The notes beneath the pieces were generated by a model. That model did not search any database, was not told where the DNA came from, and worked only from the letters and a program-made list of their open reading frames with translations. DNA of 64,000 nucleotides from Entomospira nematocerorum (GTDB lineage Bacteria; Spirochaetota; Spirochaetia; WRBN01). Both the position numbers and the translations under genes were made by a program. The stretch spans positions 46,287-110,286 of the forward strand of contig NZ_CP118169.1 in the NCBI RefSeq assembly GCF_028748105.1, given 5' to 3'. Position 1 is the first letter of the stretch. The number at the start of each line of letters is the position of its first letter. Positions 24,989 to 34,158 of this stretch are shown in pieces.

Positions 24989-27529
24989 ATGCACGAAGAG
25001 AGCATTATTAATGTTGCCATTGAAAAGGAACTGAAAGAGTCATACCTGACTTATGCCATGTCCGTTATCGTTGCAAGAGCCCTTCCTGATGTGCGTGACG
25101 GCTTAAAACCTGTTCATCGACGCGTCATCTACGGCATGAGCCAACTCAACTTAGATCGTCGCACCAAGTGTGCCAAAATCGTCGGTGATGTCATGGGATC
25201 CTACCATCCTCATGGCGATGCTGCCATCTATGATACCCTTGTACGTATGGCACAAGACTTCAGCCTCCGTTATCCGCTCGTTGCAGGCGAGGGAAACTTC
25301 GGCTCTATCGACGGAGACCCCGCGGCTGCCATGCGATATACCGAGGCCAAAATGGCCAAAATTACCGAAACCTTATTGCGGGATATCAAAAAAGAGACCG
25401 TCGCCTTTGTACCCAACTACGACGGCTCTACCGTTGAACCAACCGTCTTGCCAGCAGCGCTCCCCAATCTCCTCATTAATGGATCGACTGGTATTGCTGT
25501 TGGTATGTCTACCAGTATGCCACCGCATAACTTACGGGAGGTCAGTCAAGCCATCATTGCCACTCTTGATAATCCTGATATCACTATCGAAGAGCTCTTA
25601 CACTACATCAAAGCTCCAGACTTTCCAGGTGGTGCCACAATTCATGGTCTTGCTGGGTATCGTCAAGCAGCCTTCACTGGTAAGGGATCGGTCGTTGTGC
25701 GTGCCAAAATTGATATCGAAGAGCATGGTAATCGCACTGCACTAGTCGTTACCGAGCTACCTTACATGACCAATAAACGCAATCTTCTCATCCAAATCGC
25801 ACAACTGGTTAAAGATAAGCGTATCGATTCGATTACCTCCATTACAGATGCATCAGCACAAGGGGCTATTCGTATCGTTATCGAACTTAAACGAGATGCA
25901 CAACCCGATGTCACGATTAATCAGCTCTATCAATCCAGCTCCCTACAAAGTGCCTTCCATATCAACAACTTAGCCCTTGTTAATGGACAGCCTAAGACGC
26001 TGAGTCTCAAGGATATGATTCGTCACTTTATTGCCCATCGTCATGAGGTGATCCTCAACCGATCGCACTTTGAGTTGAAAAAGCTCCAAGAACGGGCACA
26101 CATCCTTGAGGGGCTCACCATTGCCCTAGAGAATATCGATGCTGTCATTGCACTCATCAAAGAGAGCGTCAATAGCGCTACGGCTAGAGAACGCCTGATG
26201 CAACAGTATCTTTTGAGCGAAGTACAAGCCATTGCTATCCTCGAGATGCGACTCCAGCGTCTTACCAATATGGAAGTACAAAAAATTATTGATGAACTCA
26301 CCAGTATTCGTCAAGAAATCGCCTATCTTAATGACTTAATCGCCAATCCAGAGAAAATTTATGGCATTATCCGAACCGATACTGAGAGCATTGCACAAGT
26401 CTATGGAGATGAACGTCGTACAGCAATTGTTCTTCAAGAAGTGAATGGCATGGTCATTGAGGATCTCATCGAACGCGAAGAGATGGTTGTCCTTATGAGT
26501 AAACGTGGCTTTGTCAAGCGTGTTCCTCTTTCTGAGTATAAGGAACAGTCACGTGGGGGTAAAGGATCGCTCTCGGCGAAGCTTGGTGATGATGACTATG
26601 TAGAGCATCTCTTTACCGGAAGTACGCATGATATCCTCATGATTATCACCAGTAAAGGCAAGGGTTATTGGCTGAAGATTCACCAATTACCACTAGCATC
26701 CCGTCAGGCGAAAGGGCGACACTTGAGTGCCATCTTTGAGTTTGAAGAGGGCGAGGAGATCAGCGAAAGTGTTGTCATCGATGCCTTCCACGAAGATCAC
26801 TATCTCCTCATGGCAACACGACGCGGTATCGTCAAGCGTGTTGCATTGAGTGCCTTCAAGAACGCCAAGATGCGTGGAATCATCGCTATCGACCTCGATG
26901 AAGGCGATTACCTCCACAAGGCAGTCGTTACCAATGGCGATAACATGATCATGCTTATCAGTCAACAAGGACGTGCCTTACGTCTGCATGAGAGTAAGAT
27001 TCGTGCATCCGGACGCAGTGCTCGGGGTGTGCGTGGTATCCGTCTGCAAGAACAGGATGCCTTAGTGGGTGTCGCAGTAGAGCAGAGTGCGGATCAGCAA
27101 ATTCTCATTCTCAGTGAACACGGCTTTGGTAAACGAACCCTCATGCAACACTTTACTCCGCATGCACGTGGTACCGCCGGACAAAAAGTTGCGAATACCA
27201 CCAATCCTAAGTATGGCTTGATCTTTAGTGCCATCGATTGTGATGATGAGAAGAGTCTCTTAGTCATTACGGCATCGGGTAAAACCATGAAGACCGCACT
27301 CACCAACATTCCTCTCTTAGGTCGTACCGCAGGTGGTGTCCGCATTGTGCGCTTGGATGACAGCGACAATGTTGTGGGTCTTGCCACGGCGAATAAGAGT
27401 GTCGACTTTGGCGATGCGGATGAAGAGATCGAGGCAACAAGTCTCGAGGGTCAAGAGGTCATTGAGGAGATTGATGATGACATCATAGACGATGACACAG
27501 CTGACATCGAACCCGATGACCAAGAGTAA
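24989..27529 (+). CDS. gyrA: DNA gyrase subunit A
   Basis: 846-residue type IIA topoisomerase subunit that breaks and rejoins DNA during supercoiling. Catalytic Tyr118 is in AAAMRYTEA; the quinolone region is HPHGDAAIYD (73-82). The C-terminal beta-pinwheel carries a GyrA-box QSRGGKG (about residue 520), which identifies GyrA rather than ParC; the second residue is Ser instead of the usual Arg. The protein ends in a strongly acidic tail (EEIDDDIIDDD...). Ala78 occupies the position of E. coli Ser83. A terminator follows. gyrB is not in the window. Confidence 0.95.
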   Translation: MHEESIINVAIEKELKESYLTYAMSVIVARALPDVRDGLKPVHRRVIYGMSQLNLDRRTKCAKIVGDVMGSYHPHGDAAIYDTLVRMAQDFSLRYPLVAGEGNFGSIDGDPAAAMRYTEAKMAKITETLLRDIKKETVAFVPNYDGSTVEPTVLPAALPNLLINGSTGIAVGMSTSMPPHNLREVSQAIIATLDNPDITIEELLHYIKAPDFPGGATIHGLAGYRQAAFTGKGSVVVRAKIDIEEHGNRTALVVTELPYMTNKRNLLIQIAQLVKDKRIDSITSITDASAQGAIRIVIELKRDAQPDVTINQLYQSSSLQSAFHINNLALVNGQPKTLSLKDMIRHFIAHRHEVILNRSHFELKKLQERAHILEGLTIALENIDAVIALIKESVNSATARERLMQQYLLSEVQAIAILEMRLQRLTNMEVQKIIDELTSIRQEIAYLNDLIANPEKIYGIIRTDTESIAQVYGDERRTAIVLQEVNGMVIEDLIEREEMVVLMSKRGFVKRVPLSEYKEQSRGGKGSLSAKLGDDDYVEHLFTGSTHDILMIITSKGKGYWLKIHQLPLASRQAKGRHLSAIFEFEEGEEISESVVIDAFHEDHYLLMATRRGIVKRVALSAFKNAKMRGIIAIDLDEGDYLHKAVVTNGDNMIMLISQQGRALRLHESKIRASGRSARGVRGIRLQEQDALVGVAVEQSADQQILILSEHGFGKRTLMQHFTPHARGTAGQKVANTTNPKYGLIFSAIDCDDEKSLLVITASGKTMKTALTNIPLLGRTAGGVRIVRLDDSDNVVGLATANKSVDFGDADEEIEATSLEGQEVIEEIDDDIIDDDTADIEPDDQE

Positions 27530-27574
27530 TCTTCCATCCAGCAATATCAGATTACATAACACATTAAATAACAC

Positions 27575-27606
27575 AGACAAATACGAGCGCAAGCTCGTAT
27601 TTGTCT
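27575..27606 (+). terminator. Terminator after gyrA
   Basis: A 14-bp perfect stem (AGACAAATACGAGC and its complement) around GCAA, 45 bases after the gyrA stop, with T-rich right arm. Confidence 0.75.
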
Positions 27607-27628
27607 CTCACAAGGATATCCACTCCTC

Positions 27629-28078
27629 ATGAAATTACGAGTAACACATCCCAATCAAAGAGATTCTCTCCTGTTAGATCAGCTTTATGCCATCTGGCAT
27701 GAGTCTGTAATAGCCACACATCACTTTCTCTCCCCCGATGCAATCATGAGCATTGGAAAACTTGTGCCAGCATACCTATCATCCGTCCCGATTCTCATCA
27801 CAATCAGCGATACGCTGGATGCACCACCACGAGGATTCCTTGGTATAGAGAGTCACACCATTGCGATGCTCTTTATCCATCCCAGCTTTATCGGTAAAGG
27901 CTTAGGACGTTCTCTTATTACCTATGCCATCCAACACTATCATGTTAACGAAGTCAGTGTGAATGAACACAATCCTGCAGCATTGGGATTTTATCAGCAC
28001 CTTGGCTTTCAGATAACCCGTAGGGAATCACACGATGAACAGGGTAATCCTTATCCCATTCTCTACTTGCGTCTATAA
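27629..28078 (+). CDS. GNAT-family N-acetyltransferase
   Basis: 149-residue single GNAT domain. The acetyl-CoA binding motif is GKGLGRSLI (residues about 89-97), preceded by the beta strand MLFIHPSFI; the C-terminal NPAALGFYQHLGFQITRRE is the usual motif B. It resembles YafP/YjaB-type acetyltransferases. The acceptor substrate cannot be told. It lies between terminators and is transcribed alone. Confidence 0.8.
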   Translation: MKLRVTHPNQRDSLLLDQLYAIWHESVIATHHFLSPDAIMSIGKLVPAYLSSVPILITISDTLDAPPRGFLGIESHTIAMLFIHPSFIGKGLGRSLITYAIQHYHVNEVSVNEHNPAALGFYQHLGFQITRRESHDEQGNPYPILYLRL

Positions 28079-28079
28079 A

Positions 28080-28104
28080 AAAGAGTCCCGATCTGGGACT
28101 CTTT
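28080..28104. terminator. Bidirectional terminator between GNAT gene and ABC operon
   Basis: AAAGAGTCCC pairs perfectly with GGGACTCTTT around GATCT, with A-rich and T-rich sides, in a 42-base convergent gap. Confidence 0.85.
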
Positions 28105-28120
28105 AGTGGAAGTGATTCCA

Positions 28121-28858
28121 TTAATTAATAAACCGACTCAAAAATTGCTTGGTTCGCTCATCTTTCGGATTGGTAAAGAGCTCTTGCGGTGTCGCATCTT
28201 CAATGATATCACCAGCACTCATAAAGAGAATACGATTCGCTACATCACGAGCAAAGCTCATCTCATGGGTGACAACCACCATACTCAAACCTTCACGAGC
28301 TAGCTCTTTCATTACCTTGAGGACTTCTCCTACAGATTCAGGATCAAGGGCACTGGTTGGCTCATCGAAGAGGAGAATATCGCCCTGCATACAGAGTGCT
28401 CGAGCAATCGCCACCCGCTGTTTCTGCCCACCCGAGAGACGAGTGACACGCATATGGGCAAAGTCATCCATACCCACTTTTTTGAGGTAAGTCATGGCAA
28501 GTGCTTCTGCCTCTTTGCGGTCTGTCATCCGTTTGGTCAATAGCGGTGCTAATGTACAGTTACCCAAGACGGTGTAATTATCAAAGAGATTAAAAGACTG
28601 AAAGACCATTCCCATACTCTGACGCATCTTATTAATGTCTACGTGGCTAGCAAGCAGATCGGTATCATGAAAGATAATCGCTCCACCATCGGCCTCTTCT
28701 AATAAGTTTAGACAGCGTAATAGGGTGCTCTTACCCGATCCACTGGATCCAATCAAGGTGATGACATCGCCCTTATTCATGCTAAAGTTGATATCATTCA
28801 GCACCTGATGCGCACCAAAAGATTTTCGTAGGTGTTCAACACGTAAAATTTCTTGCAT
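28121..28858 (-). CDS. Polar amino-acid ABC transporter ATPase
   Basis: 245-residue ATPase of the GlnQ/HisP branch. Walker A GSSGSGKST (36-44), signature LSGGQKQR, Walker B DILLFDEPTSALDPE. Its ATG overlaps the permease stop by one base. It drives uptake by the permease and binding protein encoded just upstream on the same strand. The substrate is probably a polar amino acid; the exact one is not readable. Confidence 0.92.
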   Translation of the reverse strand: MQEILRVEHLRKSFGAHQVLNDINFSMNKGDVITLIGSSGSGKSTLLRCLNLLEEADGGAIIFHDTDLLASHVDINKMRQSMGMVFQSFNLFDNYTVLGNCTLAPLLTKRMTDRKEAEALAMTYLKKVGMDDFAHMRVTRLSGGQKQRVAIARALCMQGDILLFDEPTSALDPESVGEVLKVMKELAREGLSMVVVTHEMSFARDVANRILFMSAGDIIEDATPQELFTNPKDERTKQFLSRFIN

Positions 28859-29595
28859 TATCGTCCTCCGACCTCTTTGGCTGGGCGACGATCAATATAC
28901 GCCACCATAAAGTTAATGACACGTGTCAAGACCATTGTCAAGAGTAGATAGATACCGGCAACAATTAAATAGGACTCAAACGTGAAGTAACTCTTGGAGC
29001 TTGCAGCACGTCCATTATAGAATAACTCTCCCAAGCCAATAATACTCAACACGGCAGAGTCTTTAATATTGGTAATAAATTCGTTGTTAATTGCAGGTAA
29101 ACTGTGGCGTAAGACTTGTGGCATAACGACATAACGCATTGCTTGCCAGCGATTAAGACCCAGCGATCGTGCTGCCTCCATCTGCTGATGCCCCAATCCC
29201 ATCAAGCCACCACGCAAGATCTCGGCAAGATAGGCTGCTGTATTAAATGAAACAACAATCAAACCAGCAATAACGATATTTTGTGAATAACGACTAAAAA
29301 ATCCATAATAGAAGATCGCCGCTTGCACCACCATCGGAGTACCACGAATCACATCGATGTAGATAATGGCCACATAGCGTAAAATTTTACGGACAACCCG
29401 TACGCCAATGCGATCTTTAAAGTGAATCGTACTACTCTGCATCCCTACGAGTATAAAGCTAATGATTAATCCAAAGAAAGTTCCCACCACAGCTAACAGC
29501 AAGGTAATCTTAATTCCCTGTAGAAAGAACGGATAATAATTAACTAATAAGTAGAGTACCCGCTCTAGGGTACTCTGCGGATCATGAATGTTCAA
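28858..29595 (-). CDS. Polar amino-acid ABC transporter permease
   Basis: 245-residue HisM/GlnP-type permease with about five membrane helices and the EAA loop (QMEAARSLGLNRWQAMRYVV), which docks on the ATPase. Only one permease is encoded, so the transporter is probably a homodimer. It sits between the binding protein (18 bases upstream) and the ATPase. Confidence 0.92.
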   Translation of the reverse strand: MNIHDPQSTLERVLYLLVNYYPFFLQGIKITLLLAVVGTFFGLIISFILVGMQSSTIHFKDRIGVRVVRKILRYVAIIYIDVIRGTPMVVQAAIFYYGFFSRYSQNIVIAGLIVVSFNTAAYLAEILRGGLMGLGHQQMEAARSLGLNRWQAMRYVVMPQVLRHSLPAINNEFITNIKDSAVLSIIGLGELFYNGRAASSKSYFTFESYLIVAGIYLLLTMVLTRVINFMVAYIDRRPAKEVGGR

Positions 29596-29613
29596 TGAAA
29601 ACTCCTTCCTAGG

Positions 29614-30465
29614 TTACAGCATCGATGCTGCTATCTTAGCATGATCCATCATCGCACGTCGTTCTTCCTCAGAGATTTTCGCCAAAGCAGCGTTGATCTC
29701 AGTACGTAGCTGATGATCGTTCTTACGTAGACCAATGGCAGTTGTGCCTTGTTCAGATGGAATGACTAAGGCCTCTTTACCGGTTAATTGCACCAAGTGG
29801 AATTCTGGATGTGCACGTAGATGCTCTTCGGCAACAACACGCTCTGCGATATAGCCATCGACAACACCAGATTTGAGTGACTGCATGAGTGCAACAAAGT
29901 CCGTTAATAGTGTAGCCTTTTTACTAGGAAGTTGCTCCAAGATATCAGCATGGTAGGTTCCTTGCTGTGCAGTGATCATAGCATTAGCAAAATCCGCACG
30001 TGTTGTTGCAGTAGTATAGTCACCATCGTTACGCACAACAATAACTAATTCTGGTGTATCCACGAAGTAAGGATCGCTGAAGCTGATAGCACGCATACGC
30101 TCTTGGGTTGGCGACATACCTGCAATAATTAAATCGATACTCTTGCTCTCTAAGGCGAGGATAAGTCCATCCCAGCTAATTTTTTTGATCTCTAAATCGG
30201 CTCCTATCTCCTGAGCGATACGTTTTGCCATTAAGACATCGTAACCAGCAGCGTATCCGGTTTGTCCGGTAAATGGATAGATAAGCTCTGCATCACTCGT
30301 AGAGAGTGTGGTCCAGTTATAAGGGGTGTAGTCACCCTCTAGACCGACAATGATGGTTCGGCGTTTTTCTGTTGAACTCTCCCGCTTATCTGCGCCACCA
30401 CATGCACTGAAACACATACTTATTGCGACTGCTAATCCGAGCATTGGAATCCACTGTCTCTTCAT
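29614..30465 (-). CDS. Amino-acid-binding lipoprotein of the ABC transporter
   Basis: 283-residue family-3 solute-binding protein. The signal ends with lipobox FSAC, lipidating Cys22, followed by a Gly/Ser/Lys linker. The mature domain shows the family signature (GYDVLMAKRIAQEIGADL) and the hinge region DLIIAGMSPTQERMRAISFS. It delivers substrate to the permease at the outer face of the inner membrane. First gene of the operon, with its own promoter about 100 bases upstream. Confidence 0.92.
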   Translation of the reverse strand: MKRQWIPMLGLAVAISMCFSACGGADKRESSTEKRRTIIVGLEGDYTPYNWTTLSTSDAELIYPFTGQTGYAAGYDVLMAKRIAQEIGADLEIKKISWDGLILALESKSIDLIIAGMSPTQERMRAISFSDPYFVDTPELVIVVRNDGDYTTATTRADFANAMITAQQGTYHADILEQLPSKKATLLTDFVALMQSLKSGVVDGYIAERVVAEEHLRAHPEFHLVQLTGKEALVIPSEQGTTAIGLRKNDHQLRTEINAALAKISEEERRAMMDHAKIAASML

Positions 30466-30571
30466 TTTGAAAACCCCCCTTCACTGTCTTTTGATAGTAT
30501 TATAAGATATTCTCCTGTTCATCTTTCTGATAAAGATTTATTAATTTGATGAATATCTATAAAATATCTTT

Positions 30572-30600
30572 ATTATTTCATAATCATAAGCTTTTGTCAA
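30572..30600 (-). promoter_or_regulatory. Promoter of the amino-acid ABC operon
   Basis: On the minus strand TTGACA (30595-30600), a 17-base spacer and AATAAT (30572-30577). The divergent regulator promoter lies about 150 bases away in the same 359-base gap; the rest of the gap is AT-rich with no gene. Confidence 0.5.
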
Positions 30601-30747
30601 GAGAATATTCGTGTATAATATTTGCAAAATATACAAAGAGTTAGCATAAGAATCATCCATAGTTTTGTCCTGAAGTTTTTCTCACTTTCACCCGTTACAA
30701 TAATAAACATGCAGTTCCATTTCGATATAAATATATAAGAGTAAATC

Positions 30748-30776
30748 TTGCATGAATAAAAAAATGCACCTATAAT
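30748..30776 (+). promoter_or_regulatory. Promoter of the YheO-type regulator, with an inverted repeat
   Basis: TTGCAT (30748-30753), exactly 17 bases, then TATAAT (30771-30776). TGCAT at 30749-30753 and ATGCA at 30764-30768 form an inverted repeat inside the promoter, a possible operator for the encoded regulator. Confidence 0.65.
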
Positions 30777-30824
30777 AAAAGTAATAGTTTATTATCACGA
30801 TAATCCAAGGAGGAAGAGGATATA

Positions 30825-31574
30825 ATGCATCCAAAGTTAGAAGAGTACAGTAAGCTCATCACATTTTTGACCAAAGTACTAGGGTCATCTTACGAAATTG
30901 TTCTCAATGATCTCTATGATCCAGAAAATTCTATCATTCAAATTCACCACTCACATATTAGTGAGCGTAAACCTAGGGAGTCCCTAAGCTCTTTTGCACT
31001 CAAACTCTGGTATACCAAGGCGTATCTTGATAAAGATTATATCTGTAACTATCAAAGTCAGGCTCGCAATCAGCGTATTTTACGCTCCTCTACTTTCTTC
31101 ATCAAGGACGATCAGGGAGAGCTTCTAGGAATGCTCTGCATCAACTATGATAATACACGTCATCATGAGCTAGCCAAAGCGATTGTGGCTTTAGGTCATC
31201 CTGATGGGTTTCTTACGCATCACCCGGTCTTGCACGATAACGAAGTCATCGATGTCAATATACAAGAACGATTCAATGAGTCTAGCCATGAGATCATTTG
31301 TGAGGTCATCAATGATCGCCTACGTGTGCAAGGCATCAACGTCTTAGATCTCAGCTATGAAATGCGTCGCAAGTGGATTCTCCAATTGAGCTTTGAGGAG
31401 AAGCTCGATATTATTAAAAAGATGAAAGATCACGGCGTCTTTTTTCTTAAAGGAGCCGTCAGCGAAGTATCCAAAGAGTTACACTGCTCTCAACCAAGTA
31501 TCTATCGCTACCTGAGCAAGATTAATCAATTAGAAGCTCCCTCGGTAAATGAGGAGTACACTACATCGCAATAA
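30825..31574 (+). CDS. YheO/DauR-type transcriptional regulator (PAS + HTH)
   Basis: 249 residues with two recognisable parts: an N-terminal YheO-like PAS domain (about 5-115; SSYEIVLNDL, GELLGMLCINYD) that probably senses a small ligand, and a C-terminal helix-turn-helix (about 180-240; VFFLKGAVSEVSKELHCSQP then SIYRYLSKI). Relatives such as DauR control amino-acid metabolism. A strong AAGGAGG precedes the ATG. It is divergent from the amino-acid ABC operon, which makes that operon a likely target. Confidence 0.82.
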   Translation: MHPKLEEYSKLITFLTKVLGSSYEIVLNDLYDPENSIIQIHHSHISERKPRESLSSFALKLWYTKAYLDKDYICNYQSQARNQRILRSSTFFIKDDQGELLGMLCINYDNTRHHELAKAIVALGHPDGFLTHHPVLHDNEVIDVNIQERFNESSHEIICEVINDRLRVQGINVLDLSYEMRRKWILQLSFEEKLDIIKKMKDHGVFFLKGAVSEVSKELHCSQPSIYRYLSKINQLEAPSVNEEYTTSQ

Positions 31575-31627
31575 AAGATCAAAGCCTTTGACAAACCAAC
31601 GATTTCTTATTAGAATAGAGATAACGT

Positions 31628-32629
31628 ATGAAGAGACCCGTAACAGACGACCATATCATTGAACAAAAAAAGGTTACGATTGATCGTCTGCAACAGATCA
31701 CGCATCTAGGCGATCATGAGGCCCTGTTATTTGAAGAGATTAAGCCGTTTACTATCAGTAAACGGTTAGAATTTCTCAATCTTCCCGAATATCGTCTGCT
31801 CCGACCAGGCACCACGATTATCGGTGGCGAGGCCAGCTCGGGAAAGACGACGCTATCGCTACAAATAGCCGTGGATATCCTCTTACACAATCCCAAAGCA
31901 CAACTGCTCTTTTTTTCTCTAGATGAGAGTCACACTCGTGCAAAGCGGAAGTTGATAAGTTTGGTCTTGGCGATGCAGAATCTTCTGCCCTCGGACAAGA
32001 AGAATCGTCGCTTTAATCTTGCCTACGAGCCCTTGAGTAGTGATTTGCAAGATATTTTAGCGTCTCCAGAACAGCAAGCCATTCTCAAGCGTATCCACAT
32101 CAGTGACGATGCCTACTTCTTGGATCCCATCAATGATGCGTTTATTAACGCCGTTGCCCATGTGAGCAGTCAAGAGGTCATCATCATTATCGATTATCTA
32201 CAACTCCTGCCAAAGTCTGGCTTGTATAATAGCAATTTACGAGAGAATTTTAATGCATCCTTAGCCTATTTGAAGCAACAAGTCAACCGTTTGAATAATC
32301 ACATGCAAGCACGTGTTCTGCTCTTGCTCTTGAGTCAGGTCAGTCGTTCTAACAGTGGTTCTACCTTTGCCTTTCGGGAGACCAGTGAAATTGAGAATAT
32401 CGCCGATAGTGCTTTAGTCTTAGAATATGCTAGTCAACCCAAGAGTCAGAGCACCGGTAGAGGCAAGGAGAAGATTATCTCACAGGCTAGAACATTACGG
32501 TTAGTAAAAAATAAAGATGGCGCTAAGGCAACCTTTCAAGCTATCATGTCACCAGATATCCCCTTTTTCCATGAAATTTATCTCACCAATCAACGCTTTA
32601 CGCATGAAACAAGCATTTTCCGTGTATAA
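31628..32629 (+). CDS. DnaB-like (RecA-fold) ATPase without the DnaB N-terminal domain
   Basis: 333 residues. The core has Walker A GGEASSGKTT (about 66-75), a DnaB-like stretch LLFFSLDESHTRAKRKLIS, Walker B IIIIDYLQLL (about 186-195), and the later LLLLLSQVSRS and IADSALVLEY, all matching the C-terminal helicase domain of DnaB. The usual N-terminal primase-interaction domain is replaced by about 60 unrelated residues. It may be a plasmid-type or accessory replicative helicase, or a RadA-like protein. Position close to parB and the origin supports a replication role. Confidence 0.7.
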   Translation: MKRPVTDDHIIEQKKVTIDRLQQITHLGDHEALLFEEIKPFTISKRLEFLNLPEYRLLRPGTTIIGGEASSGKTTLSLQIAVDILLHNPKAQLLFFSLDESHTRAKRKLISLVLAMQNLLPSDKKNRRFNLAYEPLSSDLQDILASPEQQAILKRIHISDDAYFLDPINDAFINAVAHVSSQEVIIIIDYLQLLPKSGLYNSNLRENFNASLAYLKQQVNRLNNHMQARVLLLLLSQVSRSNSGSTFAFRETSEIENIADSALVLEYASQPKSQSTGRGKEKIISQARTLRLVKNKDGAKATFQAIMSPDIPFFHEIYLTNQRFTHETSIFRV

Positions 32630-32690
32630 AATAGTTACCCTAATTTTTTCGTTATTTCATGCTTTTTTCATTGTTTTTTTTTGGTAAAGT

Positions 32691-32708
32691 TGTTAGACTA
32701 CCTATAAT
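32691..32708 (+). promoter_or_regulatory. Promoter of the DUF3825 gene
   Basis: TTGGTA (32691-32696), a 16-base spacer and TATAAT (32703-32708), 39 bases before the start codon. Confidence 0.5.
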
Positions 32709-32746
32709 TAGAGCATCTTAGATTTGGACCAAAAGAGGAGGCATAC

Positions 32747-34075
32747 ATGTTGATGCTTGGTGACATTATAAGTCAACTTGATAAAGATTGGTTTGCCTGC
32801 GTTGAAGAGAGAAATCTGCGTTATTTAGTTGAAAGTGGAAGAATTCCCATCGGCTTTCAGGCGGATCACTTTTGGAATTTTGTTGCGCAGGCATGGCAAG
32901 AAGCAGATCCCTATGATCGGCAATGTTTTGATTGGTTTCAGGAGAATCGTAGTGCGTTTCAATTTAAAATTGTCTCGCCTCATAATGATAAAGAGTTAAT
33001 CATGTTGCACTTAGATAAACATAAGATCTTTACCAATAAACTTTTTCTGGTTAATATTAAGATATTACGTAACGATCACCTTTTGCAACAAGAGCGAGGG
33101 GAACAAAGTCTCCCACTCACGAAGTGGGCATTTATCTCCTTTGAGAAAGATCTTGCGAAGATCGCAGAGATTGCCCAACCAGAGACTTGGCAATTAGTGC
33201 AGGATGGACAGTATGCTATCCTCAATAGCGATAGTCCTTATCCACGTCTTAAAAATTATCTCCAGCAAACTTTCCGTCGTCTCCAAGAAGAGCAAAAGAT
33301 TGCCAGCGTTATTTATGATGAAAAGCCTTATCGTGCCTTCAACACCGGACTTATAAGTTATGATGATAAAGAAATTTTCCTGATCTTCGATCCTAACTAT
33401 CCTAATCAAGAGCAACCGTGGAAGCTCTATGGCGTTTGTACACCAGGAAATGGTATCGGTAATGAAATTCTCCATCAAGCATTTCAAGACTTCACGCCAC
33501 GTGCACACTTTATTCAAGATTACAATCAAGCTGTCTTGATTCTCGATCCCCATAAGCCCATCGATCAACAAATTCCCACGATCAGCGATGATCATTTTCT
33601 GGATCATCTCGAACGCTGGCCAGTTGCTGTCATCGAACGGGAACTCACTCAGGATAGTAAAGCCTACACCCTATTCCAACACTTACAAACGCTCGACACT
33701 ACCAATGGACAGGGGGATCATACCTGGCTAGAGTTCAAGCAGTATATCATCAGCCACATGGAGCTAAAACTCCGCTTCAAGAAGAGTATTGAAGTAGCTC
33801 TGCGTAGTAGCTGGGAGTATATCGCTCTCAAGCCATGGCTGGTTGCCTATCAATATAACTTTGGACGTCATGAGGTCGAGCTCCTCCTTCCATTACGCCT
33901 TCAAGGTCGCATGTGGGTAGATCTCGCTTTAGTCATTACCGCTAGTGAGGGTAGCTATCAATATAAAGGTCGCACGGTTCTCACCCGAGAGATGGCCTAC
34001 AATAATGCACGGCTACTGACTCCGCTAAGCCCCGATCACTGGTTACATGGTACAATGACCACGTCCATTCGCTAA
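32747..34075 (+). CDS. DUF3825 domain protein
   Basis: 442 residues from an ATG with an AGAGGAGG site. From about residue 190 the sequence matches my memory of DUF3825: YRAFNTGLIS, a WKLYGV strand, the pair HFLDHLERWP, and the hallmark VELLLPLRLQ ... DLALVIT ... VLTREMAYNNARLL near the end. The first 190 residues are not recognised. DUF3825 has no settled function; in other bacteria it is found with RNA- or nucleic-acid-binding domains. It lies between a DnaB-like ATPase and a ParB-like gene. Confidence 0.65.
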   Translation: MLMLGDIISQLDKDWFACVEERNLRYLVESGRIPIGFQADHFWNFVAQAWQEADPYDRQCFDWFQENRSAFQFKIVSPHNDKELIMLHLDKHKIFTNKLFLVNIKILRNDHLLQQERGEQSLPLTKWAFISFEKDLAKIAEIAQPETWQLVQDGQYAILNSDSPYPRLKNYLQQTFRRLQEEQKIASVIYDEKPYRAFNTGLISYDDKEIFLIFDPNYPNQEQPWKLYGVCTPGNGIGNEILHQAFQDFTPRAHFIQDYNQAVLILDPHKPIDQQIPTISDDHFLDHLERWPVAVIERELTQDSKAYTLFQHLQTLDTTNGQGDHTWLEFKQYIISHMELKLRFKKSIEVALRSSWEYIALKPWLVAYQYNFGRHEVELLLPLRLQGRMWVDLALVITASEGSYQYKGRTVLTREMAYNNARLLTPLSPDHWLHGTMTTSIR

Positions 34076-34158
34076 CTTGCATAAGAGGGGGATTTTTGTG
34101 TATACTCTGTAGTAAATTGATTCTCTCATCATAATAGATAAGGATAATTCAACTACGT

